A DNA stretch of 19,601 nucleotides, taken from CAIQJJ01 sp964606085. GTDB taxonomy: Bacteria; Chloroflexota; Anaerolineae; Anaerolineales; UBA4823. The notes beneath the pieces are model-generated. The model did no database searches. It was not told the origin of the DNA and worked only from the letters and a program-made list of their open reading frames with translations. The translations under genes were made by a program, and so were the position numbers. Positions 11,830-19,601 of the stretch are shown here, piece by piece (the first letter of the stretch is position 1; each line of letters begins with the position of its first letter). Location: positions 1 through 19,601 of the forward strand of contig CAZSFD010000095.1 of assembly GCA_964606085.1 (NCBI GenBank), written 5' to 3'.

Positions 11830-14274
11830 TCAGATGAGCTGCTCAATCGTCTCCAATAAATTCTGCTGGTCGAAGCTGCTCTTGACGATGTAGGCATCCG
11901 CGCCGACCTCGACACCGCGGGCCTTGTCTTCGGGGGAATCGAGCGATGTGACCAGGATAAAGGGGATATTGGCGGTGCGCAGGTCACCTTTGATGCGGGC
12001 GGCCAGGCCCAGGCCATCCATGCGCGGCATCGAGACATCCGAAATGATCAGGTCGGGCAGTTCGCCGGTGGCTACAGTGTTGAGCGCTTCCAGGCCGTCC
12101 ATGGCGATGCGCACATGATAGCCGGCGGCCTCCAGGATGTTCTTTTCAAGCGTGCGGGTGGTGATCGAGTCGTCTACCACCAAAATGCGGCGCTGCGGAC
12201 GCCCGCTTTTGGCAACAGGTTCGGCGGTTTGCAGCACCGAACGGCCCGTTCCACGCTGCGCCAGCTTGATCAGGTCGGCCACGTTCAAAATCAGCAGCAC
12301 TTCACCGCTGCCCATCACGCTGGCCCCGGCAACGCCGCCCACGCGGGCCAGTTGTTTGCCCAGGCCCTTCATCACCACTTCCAGTTCATCGTCCAATTCG
12401 TCCACGGCAAAGGCCATACGGCGTTCGGCGGCGGCCAGCACCACCACTGGCAGGCGGGAGCCGTTGGCATGGCGGGCCGCCGGCAGGCCCAGCACATCGC
12501 CCAGATGAACGAGAGTCAACGGGCGGCCCTCGTAGTGGATGGTTTCATGCCCGCCCACCGAGTTGACCTGCGCAGCGTGGATATACTCGATGCGCTCGAT
12601 GGCGTTGAGCGGGATGGCAAACTTTTGCCCGGCGGCGTGGACGAGCAGCGCCCGCGAGCTGGTCAGCGCCAGCGGCAGCACCAGGGTAAAGGCGCTGCCC
12701 TGGCCCTCCTGCCACGCAATGTTGATGCGCCCGCCGAGCGCTTCCACGTTACGCCGCACTACATCCAGCCCCACACCACGGCCTGAAATATCGGTGATGA
12801 TCGGGCTGGTGGAAAAGCCCGATTGGAAGATCAGGTCGGCCAGTTCGGCTTCGGTCAGGCTGGCGGCGTTGGCGATGCCGCGCCGCACGGCCAACTGGCG
12901 GATGGCGGCAATATGCAGGCCGCCGCCATCGTCGCGCACGCTGATCGAAACATCTTTGCCGGCCTGGCGGGCCTCCAGCGTGACCGTGCCAAAGGCAGGT
13001 TTGCCGGCGGCCAGGCGTTTATCGGTTGCTTCCAGGCCGTGATCTACGGCGTTGCGCAGCAGGTGGATCAGGGGGTCTTTGATCTGTTCGAGGACGCGTT
13101 TGTCCAGTTCTACATCGCCGCCGATCAGTTCAAAACGCACGTCTTTGTTGGCCGCCTGGCCCAGGTCGCGTAACATGCGCCCGAACGTGCTGGTGATGGT
13201 GAAGAGCGGCAACATGCGCACGCGTTTGATCTCTTCTTCCAGGCCGTCAATCACCAGCGACATTTGCATCGTGTCGCTGCTGTATTGGCGCGAAAGGTCA
13301 TTGAGCAGATCGTTCATGCCGCGCAGGTGATCCTGGCTGGTGTGCAGGTAATCGAGCAGGCGGTTGAGTTGCTTGCGTTCGATGGCTTCCAGGCCCGCAT
13401 CGTCACCGTTGCCATTGCGCCGCCGCGCCAGATAGCTGTAGGCGTTGCGCACGGCCAGCCAATCTTTCTGCCAATCGGTGATAGCCTGCTGTGCCTGGCG
13501 TACCTGGGCCATGCGCTGCTCGGCATGGATTTTGGTGATCAGCAGTTCGCTGAGTTGGGCCATCAGGGCATCCAGCTTGCTCACGCTGACGCGGATGGTC
13601 TCATCTACGGGAACGGGAGATGCGGGGGCAGCCGGTTGGGAGACCGGTTCGTTGGTGATGGCGGGCGGGGCAGTCGGCAAGGCCGTTGGCGGGGCGGGGT
13701 CTGGTTCATGGAACATGGCGGTAACGGCTTCTAATCCGTTGCTGAGGCTTTTTGCGGCCGGATGGGCTTTGGGTGTTTTGCGTTCGGGGCGGGGAGGAAC
13801 GGTCAGCGGGGTCTCTGCGGCTGGCGGTTCGGCAGGTTTGGCAGCCGCGCCCGCGCCTTCGAGCATGACCTTTTGAAAGGTGCCTAACCCGGCCAGGGCT
13901 TGCAGCGAGGCCGCCGGGGGCGTGGTTTCGCCGGCTTCGTAGGCCGCCTGCACCACCTGGATGGCATCTATGGCCTGGTAGCAAGCGCTGTACAGGTCGG
14001 CGCTTTCAGCAAGCGTGCCATGCTGCAAGCCGCCCAGAACATCTTCCAGCGCATGGGCCAACTGCTCCACCGCGCTCACACCCACCGCCCGCGCTGCGCC
14101 CTTCAGACTGTGGGCGGCACGGAAGACCTCGGCCAGTTTTTCTGCGCGTTGCGGCTCATCCACACTTTTCTGCTCCAACGCCAGCAGGCCCTGGTTCATC
14201 GTCTGCACGTGTTCGGCCAGTTCAGAGCGAAAGCTGTTGATGATTTGTTCGCGGATTTTGGCGCTGAGTGACAT
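11830..14274 (-). CDS. cheA: Hybrid chemosensory histidine kinase CheA-REC
   Basis: 814 residues. The Hpt/P1 domain is at about 1-125, with phospho-acceptor His55 (AAHSLKGAARAVG). A proline/alanine linker at about 140-220 stands where a CheY-binding P2 would be; none is recognisable. An enlarged P3 dimerisation region spans about 224-355. The P4 ATPase (about 356-535) has N-box HLLRNAVDHGLE, G1 RDDGGGL and G2 SGRGVGLDVV. P5, the CheW-like domain, is at about 538-675. A C-terminal REC (about 696-814) has Asp701/702, phospho-acceptor Asp746 (ISDVSMPRMDG) and Lys798. It phosphorylates CheB and REC proteins in response to the MCP, and the fused REC may act as phosphate sink or internal output. 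AGGAG lies just ahead of the ATG. A 157-nt repeat-filled spacer separates it from the MCP gene. Confidence 0.95.
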   Translation of the reverse strand: MSLSAKIREQIINSFRSELAEHVQTMNQGLLALEQKSVDEPQRAEKLAEVFRAAHSLKGAARAVGVSAVEQLAHALEDVLGGLQHGTLAESADLYSACYQAIDAIQVVQAAYEAGETTPPAASLQALAGLGTFQKVMLEGAGAAAKPAEPPAAETPLTVPPRPERKTPKAHPAAKSLSNGLEAVTAMFHEPDPAPPTALPTAPPAITNEPVSQPAAPASPVPVDETIRVSVSKLDALMAQLSELLITKIHAEQRMAQVRQAQQAITDWQKDWLAVRNAYSYLARRRNGNGDDAGLEAIERKQLNRLLDYLHTSQDHLRGMNDLLNDLSRQYSSDTMQMSLVIDGLEEEIKRVRMLPLFTITSTFGRMLRDLGQAANKDVRFELIGGDVELDKRVLEQIKDPLIHLLRNAVDHGLEATDKRLAAGKPAFGTVTLEARQAGKDVSISVRDDGGGLHIAAIRQLAVRRGIANAASLTEAELADLIFQSGFSTSPIITDISGRGVGLDVVRRNVEALGGRINIAWQEGQGSAFTLVLPLALTSSRALLVHAAGQKFAIPLNAIERIEYIHAAQVNSVGGHETIHYEGRPLTLVHLGDVLGLPAARHANGSRLPVVVLAAAERRMAFAVDELDDELEVVMKGLGKQLARVGGVAGASVMGSGEVLLILNVADLIKLAQRGTGRSVLQTAEPVAKSGRPQRRILVVDDSITTRTLEKNILEAAGYHVRIAMDGLEALNTVATGELPDLIISDVSMPRMDGLGLAARIKGDLRTANIPFILVTSLDSPEDKARGVEVGADAYIVKSSFDQQNLLETIEQLI

Positions 14275-14300
14275 GGGAGGCTCCTGGAGGGCGTGGGGGG

Positions 14301-14429
14301 GATTCGGGATTCGGTATTCGATATTCGATATTCGATATTCGGTATTCGGTATTGGTTATTCGGTATTGTCCACGAATTACGAATTACGAATAACGAATAA
14401 CGAATTACGAATACCGAACACCGAACACC
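14301..14429. repeat. Inverted array of 7-bp tandem units between MCP and cheA genes
   Basis: About ten units of (G/T)ATTCG(G/A) type, for example TATTCGA three times in a row then TATTCGG, switch after a short centre (about 14368-14372) to about eight units of (T/A)ACGAAT and ACCGAAC type, which are their complements. The two halves can pair into a long imperfect hairpin. It fills the spacer after the MCP stop and may reduce read-through into cheA; function is inferred. Confidence 0.8.
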
Positions 14430-14431
14430 CA

Positions 14432-16726
14432 TTACAACCGATACTGACTCACCGTATCCGCCATTCGTCGGGCCAGGTCGTTGAGGCCCTGGGCGCTCTT
14501 CTCGGCCTGGCGGGTGGAGGCGAGGCTTTGGACGGTGGCCTGGTTGATGTTTTGCATTGCCAGGGCAATCTGTTCGATGCCGGTTTGCTGCTGCTGGCCG
14601 CTGACCACCACCTGGGTGGCGATCTGGGCGCTTTCGTTGATCACGCTGCCCAATTGCTCGATGGCCTCGCGCGCCTGCGCCGCCAACTGCACACCCCGAT
14701 CTACGCCTTTGGTGCCTTCTTCGGTGACCATGACCGTGGTGTTGGTAGATTTTTGAATTTCGGAGAGAATGGCCTTGACCTGGGTGGTGGCCTGGCGCGA
14801 TTGTTCTGCCAGGCTGCGCACTTCCATGGCTACCACGGCAAAGCCCTTGCCATGCTCACCCGCCCGCGCCGCCTCCACCGAGGCGTTCAGCGCCAGCATG
14901 TTCGACTGCGAGGCAATTTCGTTGACCGTGGCGATGATCTCGCCGATCTGCTGCGTCTGGTCGGAGAGGGCCAGGATGTTTTCGGCGATGGATTCGACCT
15001 GCTCTTTGATCTGGTTCATCGAGTTGATCGTCTCCTGCACCGCACGCTGCCCGCTGCGGGCCACTTCCACGGTGCGCTGCGATGAGTTCGCCACTTCCTG
15101 CGCCCGCATGGAGGCCTGCTCAGAGATGGTCTTTACCTCCTCCACCGTGGTCGTCGTCTGCGAAATGGCCGCCGATTGTTCGGATGCGCCCGCCACCTGT
15201 TGGGTGGTGGCCGCCAGGATTTCAGCCGCCGCTGAGTTCAGGTTGCTGGCGGCCGCGCCGATATCGGTCAACATGCTGCGCAGACGGGCCGAGAGGGTGT
15301 TGAGGTTGTTCTTGAGGATGTTGAAATCGCCGTTATATTGGGTGGTGATCGGCTGGGGGATGTTGCCCTGGGCGATCTGGTTGACGAAGTCGGCGGCCAC
15401 GTTCAGCGGGCCAACGACGGCATCGAGGGTGGCGTTGACACCTTCGACGATGCGGCGAAAGTCGCCCTGGTGTCGGGCGGCATCGGCGCGAGTAGACAGT
15501 TTGCCTTCTACCCCGGCCTTTGCCAGCAGATTGATATCACTCACCAGCAGGTTGACCGCGCTGATACAAATGTTGAGATTGTTCTTGATCTCGTTGAAAT
15601 CGCCGTGGTAGGTGTCGGAGATGGGTTGCGGGATGTCGCCGCGGGCGATGCGTTCCATGTATTCGGCGGCCACGTTGAGCGGGCCGATGACAGCGTCGAG
15701 GGTGTCGTTGACGCCTTGCACAATCTGGCGGTAGCCGCCCTTGAATTTTCCCGCATCGCCGCGGGTGGAGAGCTTGCCATCCACCGCTGCTTGCGTCAGC
15801 CGCCCGGCCTCGGCCACCAGGCCGCGCAGCGCTTCGACAGTCTGGCGCAGGGCCGGGCCGATTTCGTCTTTGCTGTCTTTCACCGGCGCATCCACGCTCA
15901 GGTCGCCATCGGCAATGCGTTTCATTGTACCAATGACCATCACCTGCAAATCTTCAGCAAAGGTGTCCATCGTTTGCGCCAGCACGCCGATTTCGTCCTT
16001 GCGATCCATGCGCAAGCGCCCTCCCAAGTGGCCAAGGCTCATTTCCTGCATCATCTGAACCCCCTTTGCCAATGGGCCGGTGATGCTGTTGGAGAGAATA
16101 ATGCCAAAAGCCAGCGCCGCCAGCACACCCACTACCCCGGCAGTAATGATTTGCAGGCTGACATTTCGGGCTGTCAATTCGGCTGCCTGCATCAAGTTAT
16201 CCCCTTCTTTCACTTGAATATCTTGCAGAGATGTCAGGACGGCATCAAGGGTTTTGCGAGCGTCAGAGGTGTAACCACCATCTACAATCGTTTCGATGGC
16301 GGCCTGTTCGTTGCCCGCGTCGAACAGGCGCAAGGTTTCATTATAAGCTTTCTGGTAAGCAACCCAGTCTTTTTCGAACTGCGCCAGGGCAATACTTTCT
16401 TCGCTGGTCATGGTGGTTGCTTTATAGGCCATCAAAAGCGTTTCGATGTTACTTTCCAGTGCCTTAATAGCGGCCAGGGTGTCGTTTCGGCTATCGGCAA
16501 CGATTATGTATTTGTAGACATTGCCACGAATCTGGTAAATGTTCGAATCGATCTCGCCCAGTTGTCGGGCAGGCACCAGGCGGTCAGCATACATGCTGTT
16601 CATATTGGCATTCACGCTGGTCAGGCCGTAGTAGCTAATCACCGCCACGACCACAACCACCAGCGCCACCAGCAGAAAGCCGCCAATCAGTTTGACACTC
16701 ATTTTGAGATTGTTCAATGTACTCAT
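14432..16726 (-). CDS. Methyl-accepting chemotaxis protein
   Basis: 764 residues from the ATG at 16726, which has AGGAG 6 nt upstream; the TTG two codons earlier is too close to that site. TM1 is at about 12-35, then a roughly 155-residue extracytoplasmic four-helix-type sensor, TM2 at about 191-211, and HAMP-like segments at about 212-300. Two copies of a roughly 78-residue module follow at a 91-residue period (GKLSTR near 317 and 408; GVN(D/A)TLDAV(I/V)GPLNVAA; GD/NIPQPI). The cytoplasmic coiled coil has the conserved tip EIASQSNMLALNASVEAARA near 604-623, then GEHGKGFAVVAMEVRSLAEQ, with Met in place of the usual Asp of VVADEVR. There is no C-terminal pentapeptide for CheR tethering. It signals through the neighbouring CheW and CheA. 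Confidence 0.95.
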   Translation of the reverse strand: MSTLNNLKMSVKLIGGFLLVALVVVVVAVISYYGLTSVNANMNSMYADRLVPARQLGEIDSNIYQIRGNVYKYIIVADSRNDTLAAIKALESNIETLLMAYKATTMTSEESIALAQFEKDWVAYQKAYNETLRLFDAGNEQAAIETIVDGGYTSDARKTLDAVLTSLQDIQVKEGDNLMQAAELTARNVSLQIITAGVVGVLAALAFGIILSNSITGPLAKGVQMMQEMSLGHLGGRLRMDRKDEIGVLAQTMDTFAEDLQVMVIGTMKRIADGDLSVDAPVKDSKDEIGPALRQTVEALRGLVAEAGRLTQAAVDGKLSTRGDAGKFKGGYRQIVQGVNDTLDAVIGPLNVAAEYMERIARGDIPQPISDTYHGDFNEIKNNLNICISAVNLLVSDINLLAKAGVEGKLSTRADAARHQGDFRRIVEGVNATLDAVVGPLNVAADFVNQIAQGNIPQPITTQYNGDFNILKNNLNTLSARLRSMLTDIGAAASNLNSAAAEILAATTQQVAGASEQSAAISQTTTTVEEVKTISEQASMRAQEVANSSQRTVEVARSGQRAVQETINSMNQIKEQVESIAENILALSDQTQQIGEIIATVNEIASQSNMLALNASVEAARAGEHGKGFAVVAMEVRSLAEQSRQATTQVKAILSEIQKSTNTTVMVTEEGTKGVDRGVQLAAQAREAIEQLGSVINESAQIATQVVVSGQQQQTGIEQIALAMQNINQATVQSLASTRQAEKSAQGLNDLARRMADTVSQYRL

Positions 16727-16744
16727 GTTCAACTCCTTTTACGA

Positions 16745-17347
16745 TCAATTCTTCTGAAACAACTGCCCGGCGGCTGTTACCTGCCGGAATAAGGGTTCGA
16801 CTTCAACGGGGAGCTTTTGCGTCTGCTCCGTCACCAGGTAGCCGCCTTCGGCCAGGGCGCTATGAAACATGCGCAGCACGGCCAGGCGCATGTCGGCGGC
16901 CAGGTGCAGCAGCACGTTCTTGCACACGATCAGCCCCAGTCCGTCGCGGATGGGCTGCAAAGAACACAGATCATGGCGCTGAAAACGCACCGCCTTGCGC
17001 AATTCATCGCTGATCTGAACATGGCCGTTGCCCGCCACCGGTGTGAAATAGCGGTTCAAAATCTCGCTGGGGATGCGTCCCACTTCCTGCCGGGTGTACA
17101 GCCCGGCGTCAATGACCTTGCCAAACTCGCCGCTTTCGTCAATATCGGTGGCGTAGATGCGCACGTTGCGAAACATGAACGGGCCCATGTTCTCGCGCAG
17201 CAAAATCGCCAGCGAGTAGGGTTCCGGGCCATTGGCGCAGCCGGCATCCCACACGTTGATGTACATGCGCGTCTTCAACTCCGGCAGAGCGTGCTGCACC
17301 ACCAGGTCGAGCACATCACGGTCACGGAAAAAGAAGGTGAAGGCCAT
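16745..17347 (-). CDS. Truncated, divergent CheR-like methyltransferase
   Basis: 200 residues, against about 270-290 for full CheR. The N-terminal all-helical receptor-binding domain is missing: the protein begins MAFTFFFRD, which is the FFRD motif at the domain border. The SAM-binding loop reads VWDAGCANGPEPYS instead of the usual WSAGCASGEEPYS, and the later motif reads LIVCKNVLLHL instead of LILCRNV.IYF. ATDID and RYF segments are conserved. No Shine-Dalgarno is visible before the ATG. The cheW stop lies 13 codons upstream in the same frame, so both could derive from one fused frame or be translated together. It may be a methyltransferase with altered targeting or a non-catalytic paralogue of the CheR at 18188-19601. 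Confidence 0.8.
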   Translation of the reverse strand: MAFTFFFRDRDVLDLVVQHALPELKTRMYINVWDAGCANGPEPYSLAILLRENMGPFMFRNVRIYATDIDESGEFGKVIDAGLYTRQEVGRIPSEILNRYFTPVAGNGHVQISDELRKAVRFQRHDLCSLQPIRDGLGLIVCKNVLLHLAADMRLAVLRMFHSALAEGGYLVTEQTQKLPVEVEPLFRQVTAAGQLFQKN

Positions 17348-17357
17348 AAGATTTTGT

Positions 17358-17379
17358 AGGGCGAAATTAATTTTGCCCT
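17358..17379. repeat. 22-nt palindrome in the cheW-cheR' spacer
   Basis: AGGGCGAAATT / AATTTTGCCCT is an uninterrupted palindrome with one mismatch. It occupies most of the 36-nt gap between the cheW stop and the ATG of the truncated CheR gene, where a ribosome-binding site would be expected. It may be an inserted element that displaced the site. Confidence 0.6.
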
Positions 17380-17383
17380 GCCA

Positions 17384-18055
17384 TCAGGCAATTTCCTCGC
17401 GGATGATCAGCGCCGGGTCGGCCAGCAGGGCGGGCAAATCGAGCAGGATCAACGTGCCGCTTTCGTTGGCGGCATTCTCGCCCTCGCGCACCACCAGGCC
17501 GCGCACATATTCCGGTTTCAGGCCGCGGAGGGCGCTGCCGGCTTCTTGAATCTGTCGCAGGGGGATGTTTTCAATCGCCAGCACTTCATCGGCCAGCAGG
17601 GCCAATTCCATGCCGGGGGTTTGCACCAAAATCATGTAGCGTTCGTCGGCAGGATGATCGCCAGCCGGCAGGCCGAGGAAACGCAGCAGGTCAATCACCG
17701 AGATGATCTGCCCGCGCAAATTAACCACCCCGGCCACCCACGCTGGCAGGCGCGGCACGCGCGTGATCGCCCCCAATGGGCGAATATCGAAGATGTGTTC
17801 GACACCCAGGCCATACAGTTCCCGGTCAAGGCGGATCAGCGCCACTTCGACCTGCTCCCCCTGTTCATCTTCGCGCATGGCAGCCGCCACCTGTGCAGCA
17901 CGGCGCGCCCAGGCGGCCTGCAAAGCCTCGTCGCTGAGGTTCTCGCTGTCGAGGGCGAGGGCGTTGCCCTGGTTGATGCGCTGACGGATGGCATCCCAAT
18001 CAACCTGGCGGGAAGCGGTATGGGGTTGCGAGGTTGCGCTTTTGGTTTTTGCCAT
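17384..18055 (-). CDS. cheW: CheW scaffold protein with N-terminal extension
   Basis: 223 residues from ATG 18055, preceded by AGGAG 7 nt upstream; an ATG ten codons further up lies in the hairpin spacer and is less likely. The first ~65 residues are a helical extension (LSDEALQAAWARRAAQVA) that looks like the short leader of other large CheW proteins. The CheW/SH3-like fold follows at about 68-215, with YGLGVEHIFDI, RVPRLPAWVAGVVNLRGQII and LALLADEVLAIENI. It links the MCP to CheA P5. It follows the TPR-CheR gene after a hairpin-rich 132-nt gap. Confidence 0.92.
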   Translation of the reverse strand: MAKTKSATSQPHTASRQVDWDAIRQRINQGNALALDSENLSDEALQAAWARRAAQVAAAMREDEQGEQVEVALIRLDRELYGLGVEHIFDIRPLGAITRVPRLPAWVAGVVNLRGQIISVIDLLRFLGLPAGDHPADERYMILVQTPGMELALLADEVLAIENIPLRQIQEAGSALRGLKPEYVRGLVVREGENAANESGTLILLDLPALLADPALIIREEIA

Positions 18056-18079
18056 GGATTTCTCCTGGAGTTTCTCTTC

Positions 18080-18173
18080 TGACACCGCTCCGCGGTGTCA
18101 GATGCCTGGGACGCTCTGCGTCTCGATTTACCGCAGAGCGGCGGGGTGGGTTGACACCGCCGAGCGGTGTCAA
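18080..18173. repeat. Triple-hairpin spacer upstream of cheW
   Basis: TGACACCGC-TCC-GCGGTGTCA (18080-18100) and TTGACACCGC-CGA-GCGGTGTCAA (18151-18173) are two copies of the same palindrome. Between them CGCTCTGCG / CGCAGAGCG (18112-18120 and 18132-18140) forms a third stem. The repeated outer palindrome could be an interspersed repeat or a paired operator; no T-tract suggests termination. Confidence 0.75.
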
Positions 18174-18187
18174 CAGCAGGGAAGATG

Positions 18188-19601
18188 TTAACCAGCCCAG
18201 GCCTGCTGCTGGCGGGTGATGGCCTCGCGCAGGCGGCCCACGGTCACGTCGCGTGCGCCAGGCACCATCTGGTCATCGGGTTTGCCTTGCAGCAGGCGCA
18301 GGGCGTTATCGAGGCTTTTGTGCGCCTGGGGAAGCTGGTTGCATTCAAAATAGAGGTTGGCCAGCCCATAGTGGCCGAGGATGTAATTACGATCCAGGTA
18401 CACCACCTTTTTCATCATTTCCAACGCCTGGGGCAGGCGGCCTTCGTGCTGGAAGACCAGCGCCAGGGTGTAATAGGCATCGAGGCAGAGCTTGTCGCGT
18501 TCGATGGCGCGCTGGCAGTAGCGTTCGGCCTCGGCCCAGTTGCCCAGGTTGGCATAGGCCTGGCCCAACAGGGCGGCCACCGCCGCATCGCCAGGGCGGT
18601 TGATCACCAGCTTGCTCAACACCTGGCAGGCATCTTCTGAGCGGCCAAATTCGAGCAGTTCACGCGCCAGGTCGAGCGGGTCGGCTTCTTGGGCGGGGGC
18701 CGTGGGGATCACCAGCGGGGCGGTGGTGGGTTTGGAGATCGGGGCAGTGGGGGGAAAAGCTGCGCTGGCGATGGGCGGCGGCGGGATGGGGATGCTCGGC
18801 AGCGCCGCCGGTTTGGCCGCTGGCATCCGCAGCCCGGCGGTCTGCGGCGATTTTTGGTACAGCACCGCATCGGTGAAATTGCGCGCCCGAAAGCGCTGGT
18901 AGATTTCTAGTGAAGGCTCGGCGTGTCCCACCACCAGCCAGCCGCCATCGGCCAGCGCATCGTAGAAGCGGTCAACCACCCATTGGGTCACGTTGGTGCT
19001 GAAATAGATGGTGACGTTGCGGCACAGGATCAAATCCATCAGCATGGTGTTGGTTTCGTAGGAGGGGTAGCACGGCTCCACCAGGTTCAGGCGGCGGAAG
19101 GTGACCATCTGGCGCACGGCGGGGGCCAGGCCGAAACGGTTGCCACTGGGGGTAAAGTAGCGCAGGCGCATGTACTTGGCGCGGTCTTCGCGGAAGGCCC
19201 AACTGCCATAGCTGGCGGAGCGGGCGCGGGCGAGCGAGGCGGTGTTGATATCGGTGCCGATGATGGTGATGGCCCACTGGTCTACATCGGGCAGCAGATC
19301 GCGCAGCAGCATGGCAATGGAATAGGGTTCTTCGCCGCTGGCGCAGCCGGCGCTCCAGATGCGCAATGTGCGCAAGGGGCGCTTGCGCTCGATAAGCTGC
19401 GGCAGCACTTTTTCGATCAGGGCGTTGAACTGGGCGGTGTCGCGGAAGAAATGCGTCTCGCTGACGGTGACAGCGTTGATCAGGCGATCCATCTCGAAGA
19501 CCCCCGCCTGGGGATCGCACAGCAGGTTGTAATACTCGTCGAGCGCGGCGCAGGTGGAATTGGCAAACGCCTGGCGCACACCCGCTTCCAATTCTGAGCG
19601 G
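18188..19601 (-). CDS. cheR: CheR chemoreceptor methyltransferase with C-terminal TPR repeats (5' end beyond window)
   Basis: The frame is open to the right edge, so the N-terminus is missing; about 470 residues are visible. The end of the CheR N-terminal helical domain is seen (ALDEYYNLL), then VSETHFFRD. The SAM-binding motif WSAGCASGEEPYSIA is intact, followed by IIGTDIN and LILCRNVTIYF. After the catalytic domain comes a proline-rich linker (PSIPIPPPPIAS), then at least three TPR-like repeats (ALLGQAYANLGNWAEAERYC, YYTLALVFQHEGRLPQALEM, YGLANLYFECNQLPQAHKSL). TPR-tailed CheR proteins are common in non-flagellar chemosensory systems, where the TPRs bind partners. It methylates the MCP glutamates, opposing CheB. 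Confidence 0.93.
   Translation of the reverse strand, partial: RSELEAGVRQAFANSTCAALDEYYNLLCDPQAGVFEMDRLINAVTVSETHFFRDTAQFNALIEKVLPQLIERKRPLRTLRIWSAGCASGEEPYSIAMLLRDLLPDVDQWAITIIGTDINTASLARARSASYGSWAFREDRAKYMRLRYFTPSGNRFGLAPAVRQMVTFRRLNLVEPCYPSYETNTMLMDLILCRNVTIYFSTNVTQWVVDRFYDALADGGWLVVGHAEPSLEIYQRFRARNFTDAVLYQKSPQTAGLRMPAAKPAALPSIPIPPPPIASAAFPPTAPISKPTTAPLVIPTAPAQEADPLDLARELLEFGRSEDACQVLSKLVINRPGDAAVAALLGQAYANLGNWAEAERYCQRAIERDKLCLDAYYTLALVFQHEGRLPQALEMMKKVVYLDRNYILGHYGLANLYFECNQLPQAHKSLDNALRLLQGKPDDQMVPGARDVTVGRLREAITRQQQAWAG

Noticed and set aside
14301..14429. Heptamer array as a CRISPR
   Set aside because: Units are 7 bp with no unique spacers and they invert at the centre.
18151..18173. 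TTGACA in the cheW upstream palindrome as a -35 promoter box
   Set aside because: No -10-like sequence lies at a suitable distance on the minus strand, and the hexamer is simply part of the palindrome.
1..19601. tRNA, rRNA, riboswitch, IS transposase or phage integrase genes
   Set aside because: Nothing resembling these was recognised on either strand; mobility in this window is at the level of the intein and short palindromes.

Overview
This window is GC-rich, and every intact gene lies on the minus strand, so transcription runs right to left. There are two blocks. Positions 5233-19601 hold a dense chemosensory and two-component signalling cluster. Positions 1-4843 hold a two-gene restriction-modification (RM) module. 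About 390 bp of gene debris separates them. The gene families and the many short palindromic repeats, both between and inside genes, would fit a filamentous or surface-associated member of the Chloroflexota (Anaerolineae-like). That assignment is an inference; no rRNA or marker gene is present.

In transcription order, the signalling block contains: a CheR methyltransferase with a TPR tail (cut by the window edge); a CheW with an N-terminal extension; a second, N-terminally truncated and divergent CheR-like protein; a methyl-accepting chemotaxis protein (MCP) with a duplicated 91-residue module; a hybrid CheA-REC; a stand-alone REC protein; CheB; a degenerate RsbT-like protein; a second stand-alone REC protein; a large membrane-anchored PAS/GAF histidine kinase of the HisKA_2 type; and a REC-GAF-HD-GYP protein expected to degrade cyclic-di-GMP. 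Together they form a complete receptor-CheW-CheA-CheR-CheB path. The output appears to run through REC proteins and c-di-GMP turnover rather than a flagellar CheY, which suggests control of surface motility, development or biofilm state.

The RM block encodes a type III-like/beta-arranged DNA methyltransferase (MTase) followed 2 nt later by its helicase-type restriction partner, which runs off the left edge. The most interesting feature of the window is in this methyltransferase. Its SAM-binding motif I, DPT|CGSGT, is split in frame by a 285-residue intein (2390-3244). The intein has all the class-1 splicing residues. In place of the usual LAGLIDADG or HNH homing endonuclease it carries a DUF559 (Vsr-like, PD-(D/E)XK-type) nuclease domain. 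A ~74-nt palindromic repeat is inserted in frame inside the intein's own N-terminal splicing half. The gene is therefore nested: methyltransferase, then intein, then nuclease plus palindrome.

Three further in-frame palindromic elements, plus a second copy of one family, lie in the methyltransferase and restriction genes. The methyltransferase's putative target-recognition segment is strikingly AT-rich, as if exchanged by recombination. The debris between the blocks contains a fragment of a SNF2-type helicase (opposite strand, broken Walker A) and the tail of what looks like an effector-associated domain, both typical of defence islands. Intergenic repeats include an inverted array of 7-bp units between the MCP and CheA genes and a triple-hairpin spacer upstream of cheW.
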